From Amorphophallus konjac (taxonomy: Eukaryota; Streptophyta; Magnoliopsida; Alismatales; Araceae), in assembly GCA_022559845.1 (NCBI GenBank), contig CM040126.1, forward strand, positions 48,106,458-48,170,457: a DNA stretch of 64,000 bases, read 5' to 3'. Below the pieces are notes generated by a model. The model was not told the origin of the DNA and searched no databases. It saw only the letters and a list, made by a program, of their open reading frames with translations. Position numbers and translations under genes: made by a program. Each line of letters begins with the position of its first letter. Position 1 is the first letter of the stretch. This document shows, in pieces, positions 24,780 through 34,584 of this stretch.

Positions 24780-25000
24780 AACTTGGTGTATTGGGCACTT
24801 GATCAGAAACCTGAGGAGTTGTGAGCTGATCATCTGATCAAAACTTAGCTAGTGTTTACTGCCAGGCACCTGAGCAAACACTGTGAGGTTGGTGAGTTGA
24901 TCATCTGATCAAAACTCAACAGAGACTGGTGACTGGGCACCTGATTAAAAACTAGAGGAGTGGTGAGTTGAACACTTGATTGAAACTCAGTTAGTGTACT
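24780..25000. repeat. imperfect tandem repeat, ~75-bp unit, three copies
   Basis: Each copy holds GTGAGTTGATCATCTGATCA, AAACTCA and then a GGGCACCTGATCAAAAAC-like run, with increasing divergence. Confidence 0.75.
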
Positions 25001-25077
25001 TCTTATGAGAAATAGGGAAACATTAGACGAGATCTAAGTAATATGATATATGTCCATGGGCATCAACATAGGGTGGA

Positions 25078-25118
25078 TAAGAGTCCAAGAATCCCAAATT
25101 AGTTGGGATTAGGACTCT
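25078..25118. repeat. 41-bp inverted repeat
   Basis: AAGAGTCC-AAG-AATCCCAA pairs with TTGGGATT-AGG-ACTCTT around a short AT loop. Such hairpins occur upstream of the TATA box in some plant LTRs; a TATA-like stretch follows about 20 bases on. Confidence 0.7.
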
Positions 25119-25678
25119 TGGCATATAGTAAGGATATGTATATATTTAGGAGACATATAAGAGAGAGGAGAGTTTACTTGCACAGCCTCCTCCTCTCTTT
25201 CTCATCTCCCTACCCTAGGCGGCAGCCTCTCTCCTCCCCCTCCTCTCCTTAGGGCTACCACCTACGGCACGTGGAACTTGTGGGGGACTCTAGCAGTCTG
25301 CCCACTAAGATGAGGGGAACTACTTACTACACACTCATGGGGATCATCTTCACGGGGATATCGTGAGACTAGTGGATCTATTTTTTTGGCTTCCCTCTTA
25401 TAAAGGTACAAGTTCTGGTGTTCTATATACCAATACAGGGACCAACTAAGTTCATTGTTTGGTTCGATCCCAAGTCTTGGAGATTGAAGTGGGAGACTCG
25501 TGGGGTTGATAGGGCGGCTGGAAAGCAGAGATAGGGAAGTGAGCTGCTCCGTGGGGACTTCGGCTTCTTTTATCTTGCATACGTACGTCGGCCGGGTCAC
25601 CTTTATGTGTGGGCACCCTCTCATTATCTTGCAATTAATAACAAGGTTAGTGCTTCGTCGTCTACGTACACCCCAACA

Positions 25679-27202
25679 TCATGATATGATACTCCACTTG
25701 TTGGGAAGAGTTTTTCTTCTCTTTTGATAATTGTTAAAGAAGGAGGTGATTGCTAGAGTTGGGAGGCAACATATTATATATTGCATGGAAGTCCGGAGGC
25801 CGGATCCTGATTCGCATGGTTCAACGCAGGGGTAACCCGTCAGCACCCTATAAAGAGATGCCAAGTGAGAGGAATATGCTTCTCTTTTTAGTTAATTAAG
25901 CTCAAATGTAATGTCTTTAGACCAGAGTTGATTCATATATATGTAAGATATTATACGTATCCAGACGGACACAACTCGCCTTAATTAACTGTAAATATTA
26001 CAGTGAGAAACGAGAATTCACATTTTAGCCATGATAACGTGAATTTTCCTATGCTGTAATCCAATCTAGACTCAAATTTGTTTGGTTGCACAATCTGGAT
26101 TAAATTAAACATTCTTATATGTTGTCTTGAAATATATTCTATCATCTACTTGAGAAAGACCATGAAGTTTCAAAATGAATTCTAATTTCTTGTCCCGTTG
26201 TCTTTCATTGTGGAAGCTCTTTAAAGACAATCTCTCTATCTCTCTCTCTCTCTCTCTCTCTCCATCATTGTTGTATACTGTTAACTTCATTTGATACTCA
26301 TTTCTTTTAGATTTTTGAATCCTCATAGTTCTTGAACAACATAATCGTCTCCTGTTTGCTGCAGAAGGCTTGGGACCTGGGTCATACGATCTTTTGAAGG
26401 CAGCCAAATGAGATGATAGATTCTACTTAATTTATATATACTTTTATTGATCACCAAATTAAGAATATTATAGTAGAAAGAACTAGGATAAAATGGTAAT
26501 TGAAATAAAGCATTTTCTATGCGATCATTTTAATGTCACTATTTCCCATTTAATAAGGATAAATTACTGATAAGAAAAGAGTTTCATCTAAATTATATGA
26601 GGCCTAGGGTTTCATTTTATCCACCCCATATCTATGACATCCGGTTTCCAATCAAGCAGTCTAAGACCTCGTTTGGTTGGGTTTGTAAAGGGATTCCAAT
26701 AATTGAAATCCCTAAATGTTGCACAGTCGTTTGGGGTTGCATGCTTACGGATTTTGCGGATGAAAGATATTGTAGACACAAGCCCCTCATCTGATAGAGC
26801 CCTGCTTGAATCGGTCCGGTGTGAGTTTCTCGCCTCGGCGGTGGAAATTCTAGGTGCCAAATGACCGTATTACCCTATACTGTTGGTCCCTTTTACACGC
26901 CATGCCATCATAAAACCTCATAACGCTGCAAACGCCATTCAAACGATGCCATCCCCGCCGAAGAAAACCCTAGCAGATCGGACGGCCGATCATGGCGACC
27001 TTCTCTCCCCCCCTCGCGACGATGTTCGCCCTTCTTCCCCCTCCCCAGGATGGTGGTCTACATTCTTCCACCGGTCTTCGTTCCCCCTGTGCTATGCATT
27101 CTTCCGAGCATCATTCGAAGACAATTAGTTGGTACTTTAACATCGTCTTACAAGCTATGTATGTGTGGTCACATGACATGATCTGTCCATTCCATCAATT
27201 AC
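25679..27202. other. stretch left of CACTA element 1, no gene recognised
   Basis: Contains a (CT)n microsatellite (26231-26262) and, at about 26663, GACCTCGTTTGGTTGGG, a sequence type often found at the ends of small plant DNA transposons. An ATG with a good context at 26992 opens an ORF that runs into the transposon and shows no domain. Confidence 0.45.
26231..26262. repeat. (CT)n microsatellite
   Basis: CT dinucleotide run with one interruption; its complement creates the RERE run of a spurious minus-strand ORF. Confidence 0.9.
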
Positions 27203-27960
27203 CACTACAAGAAAACAAACTTTTACCTACAACAAATGTGGTAGGTAAGGGCCCAAAAAATCGTAGGTAAAAACTTTACCTACGACGACACTCCCTACAG
27301 AGCGGTGTTGTCGGTAAAAACTGCCTAGATAAATCTTCACCTACGTGACAAAATTTCGTAGGTATAGGGTGGTCAATACCTACGACGTCCTCGCGTAGGT
27401 ATAGTGTGGTCATTTCCTACGAATTTATATCGCGTAGGTAAACTTTTACCTATGACAAATGTCATGGGTGATTACCTACATTACCCATCATGTAGGTATT
27501 TACCTACGGTTTTTTCATGTCGTAGGTAATTATCTATGATTTTTATCGAGTAGGTAATTACCTACGATGTATATAAAATACCTACGCATTTTTTACCTGC
27601 GACGAAAGTAATAGGTAATTACCTACAATTTATGTCACGTAAGTATTCTCCTACGATTTTTTTTATCACGTAAGTATAATTTACCAATGCAGTTTTCACC
27701 AACAATAATTATAGTAGGTAAACTACGACTTTTATCAAATAGGTATTTTCCTACGATTTTTTGAGTTGTTAATAAAATGTAGGAAACGTTAACGAACCGT
27801 AGGTGAATGTTTCTTTTAATTTTAATCCTAGGTAATCTATACTAATAGTAGGTAACTCATTTGATCCGTAGGTAACCTGAACTAATTATGTACGTAATAA
27901 ATTCATCTATAATGTCTATATGAACCGTAAGTAACCTGTAACTAAATTCATAGGTAAACC
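27203..27960. repeat. left terminal inverted repeat and subterminal array of CACTA 1
   Basis: More than 20 copies of TACCTACGA / TCGTAGGTA variants in alternating orientation follow the CACTACAAGAAAA terminus. In En/Spm such motifs are binding sites for the TnpA-type protein. Confidence 0.85.
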
Positions 27961-27963
27961 ATA

Positions 27964-28165
27964 TAACTTGTATACATTCACAAAATTTACACACATTCAA
28001 AACTTGCACATTCACATCATTCACATATCATATATCAAGAAATCTACACATTCACATTCAAACCATAACTTGTACACATTCATAAATTTTACATATTCAA
28101 AATTTGCACATTCACATCATTCACATAGATCAAGAAATCTGCACATTCACGTTCAAACCATAACT
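27964..28165. repeat. tandem duplication, ~105-bp unit, ACATTCACA-rich
   Basis: Two adjacent copies share AACTTGTA(T/C)ACATTCA..., TTGCACATTCACATCATTC and ATCAAGAAATCT in the same order. Confidence 0.8.
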
Positions 28166-29292
28166 TGATATTATATACAAGATACCATCATCAAGTATGA
28201 TTGTGGCAATGTATCAACATTACAATCACAAAAAATATAGCAAAATTTCATGAACAACAAACAAGTGCATGTATGTGAAAATATATACACAATCAAAATT
28301 AGTGAAAATATTTTATTACAATCAGTATATATATCGAAAATGAGGGAGGCGATCTAACATATATCACCATGTTAGTAAGGGAATCAAGAGCTGGGAGATG
28401 AACTATTCCGTGCATCGACCTTAACCTATAAAATAGTTAAATATTTATAAGTAATTTCACTTGAAAGTTAAACATGACAATATTTTCTTAACAAATAAGA
28501 AAGATACTTTACATATTCTATGAGCCAAAGAATATGGCTACCAAGTGCATCTCTAATTAAAATATTACTCTTACATCCTCCTCCCCAAAAATTAAAACAT
28601 AAAAATCCACATCAACCCTAACGCACACCTATGTCTTCCTACCATGACAAGAAGAAGAAGAATAATAATAATAATAATAATAATAAGAAGACAATGACAT
28701 TGATGCCACAACGTGGCTACTGCTACTGTCATTGTGTCTGCCAGCCACCTTTGCCACCATGCTCCTGCAAGTGGCACCCACCAGCCACCTTCTTTGCCAT
28801 CATCTTATATACACAAGTCATTAAAAAGTACACATTCACAGTTTCACTGTAGATAGGCAATAACTAATGCCTGCCATGACAATGTCTAATGCTTTATTTT
28901 ATGCTCTACACACTGCTGCTTTTTTCTTATTCTTCAGATTTTCCAGCACCACCCCCTAATTATTGCAAATTCAACATGAGATATGGTTCCTACAACCTGA
29001 CACATCATTATTCTTGGATGTTTTTCATGTTTCCACTTACTACCACTTCTTCCTTATGGTGATTTAGGAGGAAAATATTTCCTTACATGCTAGGCCCTCA
29101 CCTAAACATTAGAGGCTGAAACAACCAGGTACATTTCAACTATTTTCCTAATTCCTATGACTGTGTTCATAGACAAATAATATGGACGTGTGAAAATTAC
29201 ACAATGTCCATGCGAGTTAGACTGTGAAGAAAATAGGAACAAAAAAATTAAGATAGAACCATTTCTCAATGCACCATCAGCAAGTACTTATC
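28166..29292. other. CACTA 1 interior and importin intron, no exon recognised
   Basis: The right part must be importin intron, because it continues the intron beyond the LINE's target duplication. A microsatellite of AAG and AAT units lies at 28649-28691. On the minus strand an exon-like piece (about 28427-28386, acceptor TTTATAG and 14 codons to a stop) sits where the 3' end of a CACTA gene would be expected; it is too short to assign. Confidence 0.4.
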
Positions 29293-29310
29293 AAGGCAGG
29301 ACAAACCTTT
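29293..29310. repeat. left target-site duplication of LINE 2
   Basis: AAGGCAGGACAAACCTTT matches 31343-31360 (AAGGCAGGACGAACCTTT) at 17 of 18 positions, a typical L1 duplication length. Confidence 0.85.
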
Positions 29311-31342
29311 TTTTTTGATAAATGACCAAAGAGACATCCGAAGAGCAATCCGGTCCACTAGGTATCACTATGGCAATGGGATTTATATAAATGAATCATG
29401 TATACACTGTCATCGAGGCATACCCCTGCAAGGCGAGACGGCATTCCCTCAAGCCAAAAGCAATCAAAGCCAAGGAATGAAAGTCAGAAGAAAGGAGGAA
29501 AGAAAGGAAAAGGTAGGTCAGATTAATAACCAATCTCCCTAATAGTACCAATGCCTAGCCGATCCAGTCTAAGCAGCCCATTGGCCCTCTGGGGGATAGA
29601 CTCTTCATCAAGAAAGATATGTTGCGTGCCATTGTCACAAGCGTGATTAGAGAAGAAATCCACCACTTGATTACCCTCCCTGCATATATGTTGGACAGTG
29701 GGAGCAAACCAGTCTAACAAATCCCATAGATCCACACAGAGGCCCCTGAATTTCCATGGGATTTTGCTCCTGTTGTTGATGATGCCAAGAAGAACTTGTG
29801 AGTCCACCTCAATGCAATGCACAGGATGCTTGAGAGCATGGCAGAGCCTGAGGCCGTTAAGCAGCACGAGGAATTCAACGGCCAGGCTATTCACATAGCC
29901 GTAGTAGAAGGATGCTGCCACAACCAGATTACCTCGATGGTCTCTCAGAATAATGCCCCCACCGGTGGTATCGGAGTTCCCTCTTGAGGCTCCATCAGTG
30001 TTGAGCTTGAGACATTGGTCAGGAGGGGGGAGCCAGGTAACAATCTTCCATTTAAACTGAAGGTAGTTTGGTTTGAGTTTGAATTTAGTGAGAGTCTCCA
30101 TATCTGTGCGACTGTCTGGGATAGAGGTGGTAGCGGATAAGACAAGGTGAAGCTGGAATGTAATCCTTTCAATAGCAGTCGGGATCCAGGGGCGCTTGTT
30201 ATCGAATCGAGCCTGATTACGCAGAGTCCACAGCTCCCAACAAATGTATAGAGGAAGGAGGCGCCGAAGCAGATGAATCCGCCTCTTTCCACCCACATCT
30301 TGCAGCCACCCAGAGAGATAGACCTGAATTGAATTTTGAGCTGGGAAGATGTTGCAGAGGGCCTCGAAGTAAGCCCAAATGGCGAACGCCGTAGGGCTGT
30401 CTAAGAAGACGTGCTTGATGGTCTCTACTGTTGGATTGGGGCAGCAAGAATAGGCAGAGGCCAGCTGAATACCAAGCTTTTGGATGACAGCATCGACCGG
30501 AAGCCAGTTATTAGTCAGACGCAGAGCCAGGAATGAGTATTTAGTTGGGATATACTTGTGCCAGAAAAGTCCCGGATTAATGCCATTGTAAGATCTTTGT
30601 CCACGGGGAACCACTGCTTCGGTGTAGGATAAAACCTTGTAAGCCGAGGATATAGTAAAATAGCCCTGTGGATGCGGCATCCATATGTACTCACAGCCAG
30701 TATTTCTACCCAAAGGTGAAAGGTTGCCAATATTTGCAAACAAGATATCAAGGGGAATCAGGTTTCCCAATCTTTCAGCAATGCTGTCAACAGAAACCAG
30801 TGCCTCAGCCACTGAGATGTCTCTAAAATTGCAATCAGACAGAGCCTCCTTGTCCAGCACATGGTGTAAAAGCGCTCCCATACCCGACCAATTTTGGAGG
30901 AAAAATTTGGCAGAACCATTGCCAATGTTACATTTGCAATAGATTTGAAAAGTTTGCCTTGCTTTCAGGATGGCGCGCCACATTTTAGTCCCCAAATCTC
31001 TGGAGGCAGAATCTAGGTAGCCATCAGGGTAGTACTTTCCTTTAATGTACGAGCACCAGAGTGAATTAGAAGTACAGAGCTTCCAACAACGCTTGAGAGA
31101 GAAAGCCTCACCCAGAATGGTGAGTGATCTGAGGCCAGCCCCCCCTTCAGACCGAGGCTGACAAAGTGTCTTCCAAGAGAGCCACTGATGTTTTTTATCT
31201 CCAGTGTCAGTATACCAAAGAAACTGAGAGATAATAGATTCCACTTTGTGTAGAATTTTAAGAGGAGGAGTGGAGGCAGCAAGGATGTGAATGGGCATCG
31301 AGAGCAGGACATGCTTAATGAGGGTAATTTTGCCACCAAAAG
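29311..31342 (-). mobile_element. L1-type LINE 2, 5'-truncated, young
   Basis: A minus-strand LINE whose 3' end is a poly(A) tract (T run starting at about 29308) and whose 5' end is cut inside the RT domain. It is bounded by an 18-bp target duplication and lies in an intron of the importin-5 fragment. The insertion point is one base past the exon's splice donor region. Confidence 0.85.
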
Positions 31343-31463
31343 AAGGCAGGACGAACCTTTCATCATCTAATTCATCTATGTCATCATCTGAATCTACTGA
31401 GGTGATTGTGACATCTGGCTTGAGCTGGGCGGACTGAAGCAACGTGGGCATGATAACACTCAT
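29523..31463 (-). CDS. chimeric ORF: importin-5 exon read into LINE RT tail, zf-RVT and RNase H
   Basis: One open frame of 646 codons. Residues 1-36 (from MSVIMPTLLQSAQ to the acidic DSDDDIDELDDE) are importin-5, not LINE. From about residue 41 it is LINE ORF2: the RT end (GGKITLIKHVLLSMP), a zf-RVT region around residues 290-370 (W-x-x-x-I-P, C-C-P-N, H-V-F-L), and RNase H from about residue 495 with LNTDGASRGN, VEFLVLLNGL, IEVDSQVLL and CREGNQVVDFF. The RNase H keeps its D, E, D, D residues. The polymerase active site is missing through 5' truncation. The join is a read-through of exon, splice donor and LINE, so it is a chance fusion and not a designed gene; whether it is expressed is unknown. 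The LINE part has no stop, which marks a recent insertion. Confidence 0.7.
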   Translation of the reverse strand: MSVIMPTLLQSAQLKPDVTITSVDSDDDIDELDDERFVLPSFGGKITLIKHVLLSMPIHILAASTPPLKILHKVESIISQFLWYTDTGDKKHQWLSWKTLCQPRSEGGAGLRSLTILGEAFSLKRCWKLCTSNSLWCSYIKGKYYPDGYLDSASRDLGTKMWRAILKARQTFQIYCKCNIGNGSAKFFLQNWSGMGALLHHVLDKEALSDCNFRDISVAEALVSVDSIAERLGNLIPLDILFANIGNLSPLGRNTGCEYIWMPHPQGYFTISSAYKVLSYTEAVVPRGQRSYNGINPGLFWHKYIPTKYSFLALRLTNNWLPVDAVIQKLGIQLASAYSCCPNPTVETIKHVFLDSPTAFAIWAYFEALCNIFPAQNSIQVYLSGWLQDVGGKRRIHLLRRLLPLYICWELWTLRNQARFDNKRPWIPTAIERITFQLHLVLSATTSIPDSRTDMETLTKFKLKPNYLQFKWKIVTWLPPPDQCLKLNTDGASRGNSDTTGGGIILRDHRGNLVVAASFYYGYVNSLAVEFLVLLNGLRLCHALKHPVHCIEVDSQVLLGIINNRSKIPWKFRGLCVDLWDLLDWFAPTVQHICREGNQVVDFFSNHACDNGTQHIFLDEESIPQRANGLLRLDRLGIGTIREIGY

Positions 31464-31467
31464 ATAG
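31357..31467 (-). pseudogene. importin-5 exon, second half (split by chromovirus)
   Basis: Encodes the continuation of the importin-5 exon begun at 42370: MSVIMPTLLQSAQLKPDVTI and an acidic loop DSDDDIDELDDE, ending at a donor AAAG|GTTCG. It agrees closely with plant importin-5 (KPNB3/IPO5), where the same acidic loop ends an exon. The split point is the chromovirus insertion. Confidence 0.85.
31463..31467. repeat. left target-site duplication of the chromovirus
   Basis: TATAG here against TATAC at 42322-42326, 4 of 5 bases. The uninterrupted importin reading (CCG TAT ATG) supports TATAC as the original. Confidence 0.65.
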
Positions 31468-34400
31468 TGTCATGCCTCGACGCGGAATATCAGGACGTAC
31501 AGTCGGGAACGAGCTGACAAGAGAGAGATCTATCTAAAACAATACACAAGTGCTACAAGATGGAAATACTAAATGATCAATAACCAACCACAACGGATAC
31601 AATAACCTCAAATTCAACTTATTACGACTGAAATAACAACCACTAAAACTCAATAATCATAACTGAAACTAAATGCTCTCCAAAACACGACTGAAAGCAA
31701 GATAACACACTGCTAACACACTAGAACTTACACACTCATGACATCACTCCTGCCCTTCCCCATCGGTAAGCGCGTCACCTGAAAAGCCTGGAAAGGGGGG
31801 AAACACAACTATGAGCTAACGCTCAGTAGGAAATAACAGACAGGTATAAGTGATTAACAGTTTAATTACATTTTAAAATATCATGCTATAAAGGATAATG
31901 CAATAAAAGGATAATGACGATATAATGAAACAAAATTAAAGATCTTGCAAGGTCAAGAAATATATAATTGATAATGATTAACAAGGATAATAGATACACG
32001 AATTTACAACAGGAGATATAACAAGAGACAGTAGTAAGGAATTGGCCACAAGCAAGTAATATAAGTTCATTCGCGATCAAGTAACAAGTAACAAGTAACA
32101 AGAGATGTTTGTCATAGACGTAACAAGCAAGCAAGTATTTCGGTGTAATGTCCCACCATGTCATTAGCATCCCATGGGCTCAGTAATTTTTCGGGCGCTC
32201 TCCCCAGGACCAGACCGGGCCCTTATGATGCGATGGCATTTATTTTTATGGGCCCAAAGTCCCACACGTCCAGACATTCAGTCAATTTTAATGGCCAATC
32301 AATCAGAGGAATTTCTATCAAGAGTATGAGATTTAAGGACTAACATGTCCTTGGATTCCAAACAAAAACTCGGTTGATACGGTCACTCCGGTGCCGTATT
32401 ACAAGAACTGGACCAAAGCTTGGTCCGTGGGGTCAAGAAAGAACGGCTGACAGTATACCGTTCAAGTGTGTAAGTAATACATTCTACTGGAGTAATAGTG
32501 ACTAAAACAGTAACTTAACAATCCATTTAATCCTAATCACCAAGTTAATATATCAAAGATTATCCATTATCATTTGCATTAAGACAATTGCCAAAAAGCT
32601 AATTCAAGGTGATAAGGTAAAGGAACAAGCTTGTACAGGAAGGAAATAGCATGTATTAACAGAGGTTTAGTTACACCATTAACCACTAATTATGTGGGTT
32701 TCTATTTAACCATTGTATATATTGCAATTAAGATGATGAATGGCATGTTTTTACATCATGATAGAACATAGGAACCAAAGCAATTTGAAATCATAAGGTG
32801 CATGAATAGGTCACTGGTTCTTCCAGAATATACTTTTCAATAGGTCTAAGTTAATTAGGTCGATCCCCTAATGATCCGGATCGATCCACGGGTCGCAAAA
32901 CGATGAAAATCGGGTTTCTGGTGCATGGGTCGACCCCTGGGGTCGACCCCTGCAAAACTGGGGTCTGCCTGCTGGATGGGTCGACCCCTGGGGTCGACCC
33001 CCACAATATCTGAAGATGGGTCGACCCCAGGGGTCGACCCCTTGCAGGGGCAGGATGGGTCGACCCCAGGGGTCGACCCTCGGGCCTGCCAGACAACCCA
33101 GAAAATGGGTCGACCCCTGCAAGAACAGAAACGGATTTTTGCCCCGGAAAACGCATGAACTCACCCAATTGAGGTCCAATTGAGTTGGGATCTTAACCAC
33201 ATGATCTAGGGTGATTACTATACATACTAGGGTCATTAAACAAGCGATTTGAAACACTAATTCCAACAAAAATCAATTAAATCTTAACCTATTCTATGAA
33301 GATCACATGAAGACCTAATCCTTGACATGCTGTTACTAAATCTTAAAATTCTCCCAACATACACAACGGAATTTGGGGCTTTTGGTGTCAAAAGAAAGAT
33401 GACTTGATGCTGAATCCAACCATGTATTATAAGCTATATGTGGATCAAGTTATCTAACTCGAAATCAGCCCGTAATCAAGCTCTAACTCTAAGGGTCACA
33501 AAATAAATTAAGTTCTAGACATGCTCTCACTAAAAATCGAAATTCTCCAAGCATGCTCAATTACAATTGGGGCTTTCTACGTTAAATGAAAGCTAATAAC
33601 ATGATGATTACATCATATAAGTTAATTAGAGTTTGTCCTGTTAAACCTACCTCAAATCGAAGAGAGAACTCGAAACCCTAGAATGAAGAACAAGCTTGAC
33701 AGCACCACACAAAAATCTCAATAGCTCTCTAGATACCTGATAAAAATTGGGGCTTTCAGTCCCATTGGATAGATCTCGTCGAGAGGAACAATTTGCTATA
33801 TTCATGTTCAAAATTGGGTTGAGAATTCCTACCTCAATTGAAGGAACAAGGAAGGAAGAAGGAAGCCGACGGCCTGCCGACCCACCTCCATAAATTGAGC
33901 AAGATCTTCCTAGATCTGAAACTTCAACAAACCCCACAGCCACCAAACGAAAATAGACTTGAAGAGCTACGTTTCTATAGGTCATGGAGCTTCTGGAGCC
34001 TTCGGAGTTGGGAGTATTCGGTGCTGCAAGTTACGTGTTAGAAACAGCGCCGGAATCCTTGACTCGACCAAAGCTATGTCGGCAACACGTTTTAGGGCTA
34101 GGTTTACCTCAAATTGATTGAGGGTAAATGTTCCTTACATTGTGGCCTTCCATTTGCCACTGATTTGAGATCATTTGGTTGAGTATTAAGGTCGAATTTC
34201 ACGTTTTAATCCAAAATTATGTAAGGGTCAAAAAGTGTGTACTTTTGGGCTTAATCTCTAAATAGATCTTACCACGGATTTATAATGGCTTAATGCTAGA
34301 AGGAAAAGTTGTTGTCTACATCGACCTTAACCTGTTTACTATTTTTATGGATTTTTATAAGGTAGTCGGATTTTCACTTATACTATTTCTAACGAATTAA

Positions 34401-34508
34401 ATATTAATAAATCTGAAATTCAATTATTAATTCAATAAGAATTCAATTCTTAATTAATAAAAACTTAATAAATATATTGGGCTCAAATAAATAATTCGGG
34501 GTCTTACA
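31468..34508 (-). mobile_element. 3' LTR of the chromovirus
   Basis: On the minus strand it opens with TGTAAGACCCCGAATT and ends with TGACA at 31468. It is 37 bp longer than the 5' LTR, largely through copy number in the GGTCGACC array. Confidence 0.9.
32925..33120. repeat. array of GGGTCGACCCC palindromes in the 3' LTR
   Basis: Paired near-palindromes of the form GGGTCGACCCC-(TG or AG)-GGGTCGACCC recur about every 50 bases, separated by C- and G-rich spacers. This LTR has an extra unit near 32950-33000 and a shortened last unit compared with the 5' LTR (40775-40930). Confidence 0.85.
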
Positions 34509-34521
34509 CCCTCCCCTACTT
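34509..34521 (-). promoter_or_regulatory. polypurine tract of the chromovirus
   Basis: On the minus strand AAGTAGGGGAGGG immediately precedes the TGTAAGACC start of the 3' LTR. Confidence 0.85.
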
Positions 34522-34584
34522 AAAGGAATTTGGTCCTCCAAATTCACTGCACTAAAACTGAGAGTAGGGAATGAGATCGCTCAC

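Larger units (their letters stand above)
24712..25678 (+). mobile_element. candidate copia-type LTR
   Basis: TGTTAG at the start and CCCCAACA at the end would suit a copia LTR of 967 bp. A purine-rich AGTGAAAGAGGCATA lies before it and TATA-like sites lie within (25117-25160). The flanking 5-mers do not match and no primer-binding site follows, so this call is tentative. Confidence 0.3.

Noticed and set aside
26992..27270. Host gene start with GC-rich 5' region
   Set aside because: The ORF runs into the CACTA terminus and its subterminal repeats and shows no domain; I cannot support a gene.
28386..28427. Last exon of a transposase gene of CACTA 1
   Set aside because: It has an acceptor, 14 codons and a stop in the expected place, but it is too short and without a motif to be called.
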